DNA from: Neisseria lisongii
GTDB lineage: Bacteria; Pseudomonadota; Gammaproteobacteria; Burkholderiales; Neisseriaceae
Length of the DNA stretch: 64,000 bases
Direction of reading: 5' to 3'
Assembly (NCBI RefSeq): GCF_028463985.1
Contig: NZ_CP116766.1
Coordinates: 1-64,000, forward strand
The notes beneath the pieces were generated by a model, which saw nothing but the letters and a program-made list of their open reading frames with translations, was not told the DNA's origin and made no database searches. Shown piece after piece: positions 9,244-18,361 of the stretch. The first letter of the stretch is position 1. Every line of letters begins with the position of its first letter. The translations under genes were made by a program, and so were the position numbers.

Positions 9244-10050
9244 ATGATGAACATTGTTTTAGCAGCCGATTTGCGCATGGCAGAACAAGTTTTAACCGTC
9301 ATCAAATCAGTTTGTTACCACAATCAAAACGTCTGTTTCTACCTGTTGCACAAAGAATATTCGCCCGAATGGTTTGCTCTGCTCAACCGCTATTTGGTAA
9401 AAATCAACTGCGAAATCAAAAGCATTCCGATTGATGCCACCTTGCCTGAGATATTTAAAGTGCCGCATTTGAGCGAAGCGGCGCTGTATCGGCTGATTAT
9501 CGACCAAGTTGTTGATAAAAAAGCACTCTATTTAGATTGCGATATTGTCGTTACCGCCAACTTGCAGGAACTTTACCAAACCGACATCAGCCATTATTAT
9601 GTCGCCGCCGTAGATGATGCCTTTATCGCCCAAACAGACGATCACTATTATCTCGAATTTCCCGATATGAAACCGTATTTCAATTCGGGCGTATTACTGA
9701 TTAATGCTGAAAAATGGCGGGAAAACGATGTATTGACCAAATCCGTTAAGATGTTGAACGAATATAACTTTATCTATGCCGATCAAGATATGCTCAACAT
9801 CCTGTTTGTCAAACAATGGCTGCAGCTTGACCCAAGCTATAATTTCCAATGCCACGCCCAATATGCTCTATCAGAGGAAAACTGGCAGGCATACCGTCAA
9901 AGCATCAGCGGCATACCCAAAATTATCCATTACACATCAGGGTTCAAGCCGTGGAAAAATAGCGTAGAATGCCCGTTTCGGGAACAATATTGGTTTTACT
10001 ACGGTTTGGAATGGAACGACATTATCCGCCACCACCAACAGGCCGTCTGA
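9244..10050 (+). CDS. Family 8 glycosyltransferase (LgtC-like)
   Basis: Retaining GT-A glycosyltransferase related to LgtC/GspA. Visible features are the N-terminal nucleotide-sugar segment (MNIVLAADLRMAEQV), the metal-binding DxD in YLDCDIVV (about residues 97-104), PYFNSGVLLIN, the YADQDMLN segment and the C-terminal HYTSGFKPW, where the family has HxxGxxKPW. The likely role is adding a hexose such as galactose to lipooligosaccharide at the inner membrane; the acceptor cannot be read. It follows cyaY by four bases. Its last residues (QAV) and stop lie in a DNA uptake sequence. No homopolymeric phase-variation tract is seen. Confidence 0.8.
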   Translation: MMNIVLAADLRMAEQVLTVIKSVCYHNQNVCFYLLHKEYSPEWFALLNRYLVKINCEIKSIPIDATLPEIFKVPHLSEAALYRLIIDQVVDKKALYLDCDIVVTANLQELYQTDISHYYVAAVDDAFIAQTDDHYYLEFPDMKPYFNSGVLLINAEKWRENDVLTKSVKMLNEYNFIYADQDMLNILFVKQWLQLDPSYNFQCHAQYALSEENWQAYRQSISGIPKIIHYTSGFKPWKNSVECPFREQYWFYYGLEWNDIIRHHQQAV

Positions 10051-10072
10051 AAACCCCATTTTCAGACGGCAT
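10040..10072. terminator. Uptake-sequence hairpin ending the GT8 gene
   Basis: AGGCCGTCTGAAAA pairs with TTTTCAGACGGCAT; the TGA of the first uptake sequence is the gene's stop codon. Confidence 0.7.
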
Positions 10073-10119
10073 TACCCCATCTTGAATCTTGAACACACTT
10101 AAATAAAAAAGGAACCATC

Positions 10120-10626
10120 ATGCCCTTACTGGACAGCTTCAAAGTCGATCATACCCGAATGCACGCCCCCGCAGTACGCATTGCCAAAACCATGACCACC
10201 CCCAAAGGCGACACCATCACCGTCTTCGATTTGCGTTTCTGCCTGCCCAATCAGGAAATTCTGCCCGAAAAAGGCATCCACACCCTCGAACACCTGTTCG
10301 CAGGCTTTATGCGCGACCATCTCAACGGCAACGACGTAGAAATCATCGACATCTCCCCGATGGGCTGCCGCACCGGCTTCTACATGAGCCTGATCGGCAC
10401 CCCAAGCGAACAAGCCGTCGCCGACGCATGGCTCGCCGCCATGCAGGACGTATTAAACGTACAAGACCAAAGCAAAATCCCTGAATTAAACGAATACCAA
10501 TGCGGCACCTACACCATGCACTCCCTCGCCGAAGCCCAAGAAATCGCCCGCAACGTATTGGCACGCAAAGTCGCCGTCAATAAAAACGACGAACTGACCC
10601 TAGATGAAAGCCTGTTGGCAGAATAA
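10120..10626 (+). CDS. luxS: S-ribosylhomocysteine lyase
   Basis: Metalloenzyme of the activated methyl cycle; converts S-ribosylhomocysteine to homocysteine and DPD, the autoinducer-2 precursor. Shows FDLRFCLPNQ, the metal site HTLEHLFAG, SPMGCRTGFYM with the catalytic cysteine, and a C-terminal CGTYTMHSLAEAQ. 168 aa is the usual size. RBS is AAAGGAACC. A paired uptake-sequence terminator follows. Confidence 0.96.
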   Translation: MPLLDSFKVDHTRMHAPAVRIAKTMTTPKGDTITVFDLRFCLPNQEILPEKGIHTLEHLFAGFMRDHLNGNDVEIIDISPMGCRTGFYMSLIGTPSEQAVADAWLAAMQDVLNVQDQSKIPELNEYQCGTYTMHSLAEAQEIARNVLARKVAVNKNDELTLDESLLAE

Positions 10627-10649
10627 AGCAGCCTGTTAAGCAACAAATA

Positions 10650-10682
10650 AAGCCGTCTGAAAATCGCATTTTCAGACGGCCT
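10650..10682. terminator. Uptake-sequence hairpin after luxS
   Basis: Inverted pair with a short loop at the end of luxS and upstream of murI. Confidence 0.7.
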
Positions 10683-10764
10683 TTCTGCGGGCGGCGGGCG
10701 GAATGATTGAACCGTCTTTGAAAGCGTGTACAATAACGCCGTTATCTTTTATTTGCGGTGTCCC

Positions 10765-11574
10765 ATGAAAAGCAACAAACAGCGTCCGATAGGGGTATTC
10801 GATTCCGGTGTGGGCGGGCTGACCAATGTCCGTGCCTTGATGGAACGGTTGCCGATGGAGAATATCGTCTATTTCGGCGATACCGCCCGTGTGCCGTATG
10901 GCACTAAGTCCCGTGCTACGATTGAGAATTTTGCTATGCAGATTGTTGATTTTCTGCTGGAGCAGGAAGTCAAGGCGTTGGTGATTGCGTGCAACACGAT
11001 TGCGGCGGTTGCCGGTCAGAAAATCCGTCAGCAGGCGGGGGGGATGCCGGTGTTGGACGTGATTTCGGCGGGGGCGCAGGCGGCTTTGGCGGCGACCCGC
11101 AACAACCGTATCGGTGTGATTGCCACCAATACTACGGTCAACAGCAATGCCTACGCCCGTGCGATTCACGCCAGTAATTCCGAAGCATTGGTGCGCACGC
11201 AGGCAACGCCGCTGCTGGTGCCGCTGGTGGAAGAGGGCTGGCTGGATCATGAAGTTACCCGCTTGACGGCACGGGAATATCTCAAGCCGCTGTTGGCCGA
11301 TAATATCGATACGTTGGTGTTGGGCTGCACTCATTATCCGCTGCTCAAGCCTTTAATCAGTCGGGAAGCCTCGGGCGTGGTGCTGGTCGATTCCGCCATC
11401 ACTACCGCCGAATCGGTTGCCAAAGCCTTGGCGGAAGCGGATTTGCTCAACGAGGGCGGCGGTGTGCCGGATTACCGTTTTTACGTCAGCGATATTCCGC
11501 TGCGTTTCCGCACCATAGGCGAACGCTTTTTGGGGCGGAGCATGGATCAGATTGAAATGGTGAATTTGGGTTAG
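10765..11574 (+). CDS. murI: Glutamate racemase
   Basis: Cofactor-independent racemase that supplies D-glutamate for peptidoglycan. Start at 10765 gives MKSNKQRPIGVFDSGVGGLT, the normal N-terminus; the two catalytic cysteines appear in VIACNTIAA and LGCTHYPLL, with FGDTARVPYG in the active site. 269 aa, normal length. Convergent with engB across a shared hairpin. Confidence 0.95.
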   Translation: MKSNKQRPIGVFDSGVGGLTNVRALMERLPMENIVYFGDTARVPYGTKSRATIENFAMQIVDFLLEQEVKALVIACNTIAAVAGQKIRQQAGGMPVLDVISAGAQAALAATRNNRIGVIATNTTVNSNAYARAIHASNSEALVRTQATPLLVPLVEEGWLDHEVTRLTAREYLKPLLADNIDTLVLGCTHYPLLKPLISREASGVVLVDSAITTAESVAKALAEADLLNEGGGVPDYRFYVSDIPLRFRTIGERFLGRSMDQIEMVNLG

Positions 11575-11615
11575 GCAGGCGGGGCATACTTAAAATGGGT
11601 ATGCCCTTGATGTTG

Positions 11616-11648
11616 AGGCCGTCTGAAAATCTGATTTTCAGACGGCCT
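11616..11648. terminator. Bidirectional uptake-sequence terminator between murI and engB
   Basis: Perfect AGGCCGTCTGAAAATC/GATTTTCAGACGGCCT hairpin serving convergent genes. A small GGGGCATAC/GTATGCCC hairpin precedes it at 11582-11606. Confidence 0.75.
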
Positions 11649-11688
11649 TGTACAAGCTGATGATGGGTATCAGTATTTCAACTGTATA

Positions 11689-12345
11689 TCAGCTCGTCGT
11701 TTCGGGCGTTTCTTCTGCGATTTGTGCCATGCTTTCTGTTTCTACCTGATGGCGTTCAAACCATGCGCCAACGGTTTGGTTGACTTCGTCAATGCCCTGT
11801 TTTTTTAGGCTGGAAAACAGTTGTACGCTGATGGTTTGGCGTTCCATATAAGGTTTGAGCGATTTTTTGACGTTGCCCAAGGTTTTGATTTGGTCGTTTT
11901 TGGACAATTTGTCGGCTTTGGACAACAAAATATGCACCGGTCGGCCGGTGATGTGGAAAAAATCCAGCATTTGAATGTCCAAAGGTTTGAGCGGGTGGCG
12001 TGCGTCCATAATCAGCACCAGCCCGATCAGCTGGCGGCGCTGCTGCAGATAGTCGCCCAGCAGGCTTACCCAGTGGGCGCGGATGGCTTCGGGAACTTGG
12101 GCATAGCCGTAGCCCGGCAGATCGACCATAAAATGGCCGCTGCTCAGTTCGAAAAAGTTGATGTGCTGCGTGCGCCCCGGCGTTTTGGAAACGTAGGCCA
12201 GACGGACGTGGTTGGTCAAGGTGTTGATGGCGCTGGATTTTCCGGCGTTGCTGCGGCCGACAAATGCAATTTCGGCAGGTGTGTCCGGCAGGTCTTTCAA
12301 GTGATTGACGGTGGTGAAGAATTTTGCATTCTGAAAGAGGTTCAT
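11689..12345 (-). CDS. engB: Ribosome biogenesis GTPase EngB/YsxC
   Basis: Small TRAFAC GTPase needed for 50S subunit assembly. G1 is GRSNAGKSS, switch G2 threonine in KTPGRTQHINFF, G3 DLPGYGYAQ, G4 SKADK, and G5 near SVQLFSS. 218 aa, usual length. Divergent from the cytochrome c4 gene. Confidence 0.95.
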   Translation of the reverse strand: MNLFQNAKFFTTVNHLKDLPDTPAEIAFVGRSNAGKSSAINTLTNHVRLAYVSKTPGRTQHINFFELSSGHFMVDLPGYGYAQVPEAIRAHWVSLLGDYLQQRRQLIGLVLIMDARHPLKPLDIQMLDFFHITGRPVHILLSKADKLSKNDQIKTLGNVKKSLKPYMERQTISVQLFSSLKKQGIDEVNQTVGAWFERHQVETESMAQIAEETPETTS

Positions 12346-12487
12346 TTGATATTCCTTAAAGAGCTGTCGGGCAGCCTGTATTACAATGCCGGAACGGAAG
12401 CCTTTGCGACAGGCAGGCGGACAGTGTATCGCTGTTGCCGCACATCTTGCGCCGCATTGTAGTAATTTAATGTAAATAATGTAAATT

Positions 12488-12502
12488 TGGTATAGAATAC
12501 CA
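12488..12502. promoter_or_regulatory. Palindrome upstream of cytochrome c4
   Basis: TGGTATAGAATACCA is a perfect palindrome around AGA in the engB/cytochrome c4 divergent region. It overlaps a possible -10 (TATAGAAT), so it could be an operator; the regulator is unknown. Confidence 0.4.
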
Positions 12503-12603
12503 TGTTTATAGAACCATCGGTTTTAATCGGGTAAAATTTCGTCCGGTTTTGAGTATATCAAGGGCATTGTTGCGCTAGGCAATGCTGTAATCAGGAGCAC
12601 TCC

Positions 12604-13230
12604 ATGAAGAAATATTTGACTTTACTGGCCTTGGGTTTGGCAGCCGGTGCCGCCACCGCAGCACCGAAAGCCGACATTGAAAAAGGCAAACAGATTGCGA
12701 CCACCATTTGCGCAGCTTGCCATGCGGCAGACGGCAACAGCGGCATTGCCATGTATCCGAAACTGTCTGCACAACACGCCGCCTATATCTACCAGCAAAC
12801 GCAGGAGATTAAAGAGGGCAAACGTACCGCCGGTTCTTCCGCTGTGATGAAACCGCTGGTAACCGGCTTGTCGGAGCAGGATATCCGCAACGTGGCGGCC
12901 TATTATGCCAAACAGCAGGCCAAACCGGGCGAAGCCAATCCTAAAGAAGAATTGGAATTGGGCGCACGCATTTTCCGCGGCGGCTTGGCGGATAAGAAAA
13001 TTCCGGCATGTATGTCTTGCCACGGTCCGAGCGGCGCAGGTATGCCGGGCGGCGGCACTGAAATTCTGGCGTATCCCCGTATCGCCGGCCAACACAAGGC
13101 TTACGTGATGACCCAGTTGAACGCCTATAAGAGCGGCGCACGCCAAAATGCGATGATGGCCGATATTGCCAAACGCATGAGCGAAGAAGAAATGAATGCC
13201 GTTGCCAACTTCATTCAAGGTCTGCACTAA
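12604..13230 (+). CDS. Periplasmic di-haem cytochrome c4
   Basis: Signal peptide MKKYLTLLALGLAAGAATAA, then two c-type haem domains: CAACH (about residues 37-41) and CMSCH (about 138-142), each with a later methionine ligand candidate. Cytochrome c4 carries electrons from the bc1 complex to terminal oxidases in neisserial respiration. 208 aa. The next two genes encode the cytochrome c maturation machinery, so position fits. Start has AGGAGCACTCC upstream. Confidence 0.9.
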   Translation: MKKYLTLLALGLAAGAATAAPKADIEKGKQIATTICAACHAADGNSGIAMYPKLSAQHAAYIYQQTQEIKEGKRTAGSSAVMKPLVTGLSEQDIRNVAAYYAKQQAKPGEANPKEELELGARIFRGGLADKKIPACMSCHGPSGAGMPGGGTEILAYPRIAGQHKAYVMTQLNAYKSGARQNAMMADIAKRMSEEEMNAVANFIQGLH

Positions 13231-13257
13231 ACGCAGTCTGACATGAACCGACGCATA

Positions 13258-13289
13258 AGGCCGTCTGAAAACCGATTTTCAGACGGCCT
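13258..13289. terminator. Uptake-sequence terminator after cytochrome c4
   Basis: Short-loop inverted uptake-sequence pair between the cytochrome gene and resB. Confidence 0.7.
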
Positions 13290-13392
13290 TATGTGTTATC
13301 CTGCTATCGGCATGATTGTTTGAGAGCCGCCCGGGTTTCGGTATAATTCCGCCGAAGCCGTTTCAAAAGATGTTGTATAGAATCCACACGCT

Positions 13393-15414
13393 ATGAGCCT
13401 ATCTTCAAAATCCGTTCCGCTGATCCGCCGCCCGTGGTTTGCCTTTCTCAGCTCCATGCGTTTTGCCGTGGCGCTGCTCAGCCTGCTGGGCATTGCTTCC
13501 ATTATCGGAACGGTGTTGCCGCAGAATCAGCCGCAGGTCAATTATCTGGTCCAGTTCGGGCCGTTTTGGTCGCAGATTTTCAATTTTCTCGGCATCTATG
13601 ACGTTTATGCCTCGGGCTGGTTTGTCGCCATCATGCTGTTTCTGGTGATTTCCACCGGCCTGTGCCTGACCCGCAACGTGCCGCCGTTTTTGCGGGAAAT
13701 CCGCTCGTTTCGGGAAAACGCCCAAGAAAAATCGCTGGCGGCGATGAAACATTCCGCGCAGTTGGAAGCAGGGCTGTCCCCCGAAGTGGCGGCGCAGTAT
13801 CTTTCGGTACAGGGTTTCACCACCAAAACCGTCAGCCGCCAAGACGGCTCGGTACTGTTGGCGGCAAAAAAAGGCGCAGCGGGCAAATGGGGTTATATTT
13901 TTGCCCACGCCGCTTTGATTGTGATTTGTACCGGTGGCTTGATCGACAGCAATCTGCTGCTGAAAATCGGGATGCTCACCGGTAGAATCGTGCCGGACAA
14001 CGAAGCCGTGTTCGCCAAAGATTTCAAACCCGAAAGCGTGATGGGGCGGAGCAATCTTTCATTTCGGGGCAATGTCAATATCAGTGAAGGGCAGAGCGCC
14101 GACGTGGTGTTTCTGAATGCCGACAACGGTATGCTGGTGCAGGATTTGCCGTTTGAAGTCAAACTCAAAAAATTCCATATCGATTTTTACGATACCGGTA
14201 TGCCCAAAGATTTCGCCAGCGATTTGGAAATCACCGACAAAGCCGACGGCAGCAAAATCGAGCAGACGATACGGGTGAACCACCCGCTGACGCTGCACGG
14301 CATCACTATTTATCAGGCAAGTTTTGCCGACGGCGGTTCGGATTTGAATTTCAAAGCGTGGAATCTGAACGACCCGAAACGCCAACCGTTGAAGCTGAAA
14401 GCAACATCTATGCGGGATTTCCCGCTGGACATCGGCGACACCAAATACAAACTCGAATTCGACCAGTTTACCGCCATGAATGTGGAAGACATGAGTATGC
14501 CGTCTGAAAAAAGCGGCGGCATACAGTCGGCGGTGAACGATGTGCGTTCGGTGGTGCAGGAAAACAAACGCTTTACCAACATCGGCCCGTCGATTGTTTA
14601 CCGCCTGCGCAATGCGGCGGGGCAGGCGGTGGAATATAAAAACTATATGTTGCCGATTAAGCAGGACGAAGATTATTTCTACCTCACCGGCACCCGCACG
14701 GCGCTCGACCAACCTTACCGCTGGCTGCGGATTCCGACAGACAAAGACGGCAAAGCCGATACCTTTATGGCTTTGCGGGAATTTCTGAAAAACGACACCC
14801 TGCGCCGCCGTGCCGTTGCCGATTCCGCCGCAGCCGCACCGCAGGAAATCCGCAGCCAGTTTGTCCAAGCAGCGGAAAACACGCTGGCGATTTTTGCCAA
14901 AGGCGGCTATCTGGCGCTTGATGAATTTGTCCGCCAGAATATTCCGCAGCAGGAACAGGAAAAAATGCAGGGCTATTTCTACCAAATGCTGTTTGGCGTG
15001 ATGAATGCCGCATTGGAACAGACCATTCGGGAATACGCCTTGCCGCAGTGGCCGCAAAGCGAACAGCGCAACCGCTTTTTGCTGCACAGCATGGATGCCT
15101 ACACCGGACTGACCGAATATCCGGCACCGGTGCTGCTGCAGTTGGACGGCTATACCGAAGTGCGTTCGTCCGGCCTGCAGATGACCCGTTCGCCGGGGGC
15201 GGCGCTGGTGTATTTCGGCTCGTTTTTATTGGTATTGGGCATCTTTTTCATGTTCTATATCCGGGAAAAACGGGCGTGGCTGCTGTTTTCAGACGGCCAT
15301 ATCCGCTTTGCAATGGCCTCGGCCCGCAGCGAGCGGGACTTAAAAAAAGAATTTCCGCAACATACCCTGCATTTGCAGCAGTTGCTTAAGGATTTGAACC
15401 ATGACCGAAAATAA
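13393..15414 (+). CDS. resB: Cytochrome c biogenesis protein ResB (Ccs1, System II)
   Basis: Membrane half of the System II holocytochrome c synthase, which moves haem across the inner membrane and attaches it to apocytochromes. Three N-terminal membrane segments (e.g. FAVALLSLLGIASIIGTVLP), a large periplasmic domain, then a final segment ALVYFGSFLLVLGIFFMFYI before REKRAW. 673 aa is typical of neisserial ResB. Uptake sequences are built into the coding region (MPSEK at about 14497-14508; FSDG near 15290). A TATAAT at 13342 may be its -10. It overlaps ccsB by 14 bases. Confidence 0.92.
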   Translation: MSLSSKSVPLIRRPWFAFLSSMRFAVALLSLLGIASIIGTVLPQNQPQVNYLVQFGPFWSQIFNFLGIYDVYASGWFVAIMLFLVISTGLCLTRNVPPFLREIRSFRENAQEKSLAAMKHSAQLEAGLSPEVAAQYLSVQGFTTKTVSRQDGSVLLAAKKGAAGKWGYIFAHAALIVICTGGLIDSNLLLKIGMLTGRIVPDNEAVFAKDFKPESVMGRSNLSFRGNVNISEGQSADVVFLNADNGMLVQDLPFEVKLKKFHIDFYDTGMPKDFASDLEITDKADGSKIEQTIRVNHPLTLHGITIYQASFADGGSDLNFKAWNLNDPKRQPLKLKATSMRDFPLDIGDTKYKLEFDQFTAMNVEDMSMPSEKSGGIQSAVNDVRSVVQENKRFTNIGPSIVYRLRNAAGQAVEYKNYMLPIKQDEDYFYLTGTRTALDQPYRWLRIPTDKDGKADTFMALREFLKNDTLRRRAVADSAAAAPQEIRSQFVQAAENTLAIFAKGGYLALDEFVRQNIPQQEQEKMQGYFYQMLFGVMNAALEQTIREYALPQWPQSEQRNRFLLHSMDAYTGLTEYPAPVLLQLDGYTEVRSSGLQMTRSPGAALVYFGSFLLVLGIFFMFYIREKRAWLLFSDGHIRFAMASARSERDLKKEFPQHTLHLQQLLKDLNHDRK

Positions 15415-16594
15415 TCAGAAACCTTCCCTACCGCAACACGAACTGTTGGCAAAAAAAACCGTGTTCGGCACGCTCAAACTCAGCGACTGGCTGTTTGCCG
15501 CCCTGATTGCGGCATTAGCGCTGTTTGCCCAAACCCATGTCGGCCATCATATGGACGGCTACGAAACCGCCATTTTATGGGGCAGCGTATTGATTGCCGT
15601 CTTTTTGGGCTGGCTGTTTAAGCCCTTGCGGATTTTTATGCCGCTGAGTGCGGCGCTGGCGTATGCGGCGGTTGCGCTGTATCAGGGCAATATCGGCAAC
15701 GGCAGCCATTTTCTGCTTAAATTTTTCTTGAGCAGCCAGTCGGCGGTAATGTGGCAGTGTACCTTCGTATTTTTGGCATGGTTTGCCTATCTGGTCGGTC
15801 TGGCGCTGGCAGTACGCAAAAAAAGCGATAGCAATATCCTGCTGACGATGGGAACGGCGTTTGCATGGATTTCCGCTTTTGCCGGATTTACCGGCCTGTT
15901 GGTGCGTTGGCACGAAAGCTACCTGATCCGGCCGGACGCAGGGCATATCCCTGTTTCCAACCTTTATGAAGTGTTTATCCTGTTTTTGGTGATTACGGCG
16001 CTGATGTATCTTTATTACGAAGCCAAATTCGCCATGCAGAAACTCGGCGGTTTCGTGTTTACCTTTATGGCGGTGGTGGTGTGTTTTGTCTTGTGGTACA
16101 GCATTTCCCGAGATGCCCACACCATTCAACCGCTAATTCCCGCTTTGCAGTCGTGGTGGATGAAAGTCCATGTGCCGGCAAACTTTATCGGCTATGGCGC
16201 ATTCTGTATTGCCGCCATGCTCGGCGTGGCGGAATTGTGGGCCATCCGCAAAGAAACGCAGGGCAAAGCCACTTGGTTGCCCGATTCGCAGGCGATTGAA
16301 GAAGTGATGTACAAAGCCATCGCCGTAGGTTTCCTGTTTTTCACCGTCGCCACCATTCTCGGCGCACTGTGGGCGGCAGACGCATGGGGACGCTATTGGA
16401 GCTGGGACCCGAAAGAAACTTGGGCGTTTATTGTATGGCTCAACTATTCCGTGTGGCTGCATTTGCGGCTGGTTGCCGGTTGGCGGGGCAAAGTGCTGGC
16501 ATGGTGGGCAGTGGTCGGCCTGCTGATTACCGCCGTCGCCTTTCTCGGCGTGAATATGTTTATGAGCGGCCTGCATTCTTACGGCACATTATAG
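15401..16594 (+). CDS. ccsB: Cytochrome c biogenesis protein CcsB/ResC (WWD protein)
   Basis: Haem-handling partner of ResB. The WWD haem-binding signature appears as WGRYWSWDPKETWAFIVWL near the C-terminus, with external histidines such as RWHESYLIRPDAGHIPVSN and the C-terminal HSYGTL. Multiple membrane segments, 397 aa. Translationally coupled to resB by a 14-base overlap. Its TAG stop codon lies within the first bases of a Correia repeat (TATAGTG at 16590), so the present C-terminus was set by that insertion or the repeat landed exactly at the stop. Naming of CcsA/CcsB varies between schemes. Confidence 0.92.
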   Translation: MTENNQKPSLPQHELLAKKTVFGTLKLSDWLFAALIAALALFAQTHVGHHMDGYETAILWGSVLIAVFLGWLFKPLRIFMPLSAALAYAAVALYQGNIGNGSHFLLKFFLSSQSAVMWQCTFVFLAWFAYLVGLALAVRKKSDSNILLTMGTAFAWISAFAGFTGLLVRWHESYLIRPDAGHIPVSNLYEVFILFLVITALMYLYYEAKFAMQKLGGFVFTFMAVVVCFVLWYSISRDAHTIQPLIPALQSWWMKVHVPANFIGYGAFCIAAMLGVAELWAIRKETQGKATWLPDSQAIEEVMYKAIAVGFLFFTVATILGALWAADAWGRYWSWDPKETWAFIVWLNYSVWLHLRLVAGWRGKVLAWWAVVGLLITAVAFLGVNMFMSGLHSYGTL

Positions 16595-16696
16595 TGAACT
16601 CACTATTAAAATAGTACGGCATTGGCTCGCCTTGCCGTATTATTTATACTGTCTGCGGCTTGCCGCCTTGTCCTATTTTAAATCGAACCCACTATA
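16590..16696. repeat. Correia repeat-enclosed element (CREE)
   Basis: A 107-base element with ends TATAGTGAACTCACTAT and AAATCGAACCCACTATA. Internal CTGTCTGCGGCTTGCCGCC and CCTTGTCC match the Correia consensus as I know it. The element supplies the ccsB stop codon. Downstream to 16890 comes another neisserial repeat, with GTTGGGT/ACCCAAC arms (about 16730-16825), and no gene. Confidence 0.8.
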
Positions 16697-16890
16697 GTTA
16701 AAACACTGAATTTTCCATACAAAAGTAGGCGTAGGTTGTGGTTAGCGAGGCACGAGCATAACCCAACAAAATCTTATGTTCAAGGTATTTTCAATCGTGT
16801 TGGGTCTCGACCCAACCTACGCCCTGTTTAAAAACCGTATGAATTATTCAGTGTATTTACTATATATAATTTTCAGACGGCATCACAATT

Positions 16891-17967
16891 ATGTTGGTAT
16901 TAGGAATCGAATCTTCATGCGATGAAACCGGCGTTGCCCTGTACGACACCGAACGGGGTCTGCTGGCGCACCATCTGCACACTCAAATGGCGATGCACGC
17001 CGAATACGGCGGCGTCGTCCCCGAATTGGCGAGCCGCGACCATATCCGCCGCTTGGTGCCGCTGACTGAAGGCTGTTTGAAAGAAGCCGGCGCAGCGTAC
17101 GGCGACATCGATGCCGTCGCCTTTACCCAAGGGCCGGGCTTGGGCGGCGCACTGCTGGCAGGCTCAAGCTATGCCAACGCCTTGGCGTTTGCCTTGGGCA
17201 AGCCCGTGATACCCGTCCACCATCTCGAAGGCCACCTGCTTTCTCCATTGCTGGCAGACGACAAACCCGAATTCCCGTTTGTCGCCCTGCTGGTATCGGG
17301 CGGACATACCCAATTTATGGCAGTTAGAGGCATCGGCGATTACACATTGCTCGGCGAAAGCGTGGACGATGCCGCAGGTGAAGCCTTCGACAAAACCGCC
17401 AAACTGCTCGGTTTGCCTTATCCCGGCGGAGCCAAACTTTCCGAACTCGCCAAATCCGGCACAGCCGACGCTTTCGCCTTTCCCCGTCCTATGCTGCATT
17501 CGCATGATTTGCAGATGAGCTTTTCCGGCCTGAAAACCGCCGTATTGACCGCCGTAGAAAAAGTGCGTGAAAGCGAAGGCAGCGTGTCTGATCAAACCCG
17601 AAACGACATTTGCCGGGCGTTTCAAGATGCCGTGGTCGATGTTTTGGTGGCCAAGTCCCAAAAAGCCCTGCTCGATACCGGCTTCCGCACGCTGGTGGTG
17701 GCCGGCGGCGTGGGGGCTAACTGGAAACTGCGGGACGAATTCAGCCGCCTGAGCGTGAGGCCGTCTGAAAACAGCAAATCCCGCACCAACCGCAAACAGC
17801 CGCCCGCCGAACCGGTCAAAGTCTATTTCCCGCCGCTGGAATATTGTACCGACAACGGCGCTATGATCGCCTTCGCCGGTGCCATGCGCCTGCAAAACCG
17901 CCAACCGGCCGGCAGCTTCAACGTCAAACCCCGCTGGCCGCTGTCGGATATTGTGCAGACATCGTAG
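16891..17967 (+). CDS. tsaD: tRNA N6-threonylcarbamoyladenosine transferase TsaD
   Basis: ASKHA ATPase that transfers threonylcarbamoyl to A37 of ANN-reading tRNAs, with TsaB, TsaC and TsaE. Shows MLVLGIESSCDETGVALYD, the metal histidines in HLEGHLLSP, LVSGGHTQ, and VAGGVGANWKLR. At 358 aa it is longer than usual: a segment at about residues 290-310 (VRPSENSKSR...) includes a DNA uptake sequence at 17758-17769 and splits the region before VYFPPLEYCTDN. tsaE lies about 5 kb away at 23185-23655. Confidence 0.95.
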   Translation: MLVLGIESSCDETGVALYDTERGLLAHHLHTQMAMHAEYGGVVPELASRDHIRRLVPLTEGCLKEAGAAYGDIDAVAFTQGPGLGGALLAGSSYANALAFALGKPVIPVHHLEGHLLSPLLADDKPEFPFVALLVSGGHTQFMAVRGIGDYTLLGESVDDAAGEAFDKTAKLLGLPYPGGAKLSELAKSGTADAFAFPRPMLHSHDLQMSFSGLKTAVLTAVEKVRESEGSVSDQTRNDICRAFQDAVVDVLVAKSQKALLDTGFRTLVVAGGVGANWKLRDEFSRLSVRPSENSKSRTNRKQPPAEPVKVYFPPLEYCTDNGAMIAFAGAMRLQNRQPAGSFNVKPRWPLSDIVQTS

Positions 17968-18007
17968 CGGATATGGTGCAGATATTTTGAAGCAAGGTGG
18001 GATATTG

Positions 18008-18044
18008 AAAACAGGGCAGCCGAAACAACGGCTTGCCCTGTTTT
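18008..18044 (+). terminator. Terminator of tsaD
   Basis: Stem AAAACAGGGCAGCCG/CGGCTTGCCCTGTTTT followed by a short T-rich stretch. Confidence 0.8.
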
Positions 18045-18074
18045 GATTGAACCAGCTGGACGGAGAGCAAAGTG

Positions 18075-18275
18075 TAGCGTGCTTGCCCAAGCATGCACGT
18101 GTTTTTTAAATTCCACATAAATGCCGTCTGAAAACGAGCGTAGCGAGTTTCTGTGCAGCTAAAATCAGATTTTCAGACGGCTTCGACACAAAACTCACAG
18201 AACAGGTGCGTGCTTTGGCCCGCACCCTACAAGTGCCGAATTAAATGGTATGGATTATTCAGTTAATTCACTATA
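18075..18275. repeat. Composite intergenic repeat (copy B, inverted)
   Basis: Reverse complement of the family seen at 37998-38308: TAGCGTGCTTGCCCAAGCATGC, the ATTCCACATAAATGCCGTCTGAA junction, an uptake-sequence hairpin, TTAAATGGTATGGATTATTC and a Correia-like end TTAATTCACTATA. A further fragment (GTACGGTTTATTAAGTGAAT) follows to about 18325. No gene is seen between tsaD and the pilin. Confidence 0.6.
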
Positions 18276-18361
18276 AAACCGAAGGTTTTGCTAAAATCGT
18301 ACGGTTTATTAAGTGAATTTGCTATAAAAATTCAGCTTACTCTGTTTCAGCGATATTGGAT

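Noticed and set aside
9244..10050. Phase-variable glycosyltransferase
   Set aside because: No long G, C or tetranucleotide tract occurs in or before the gene.
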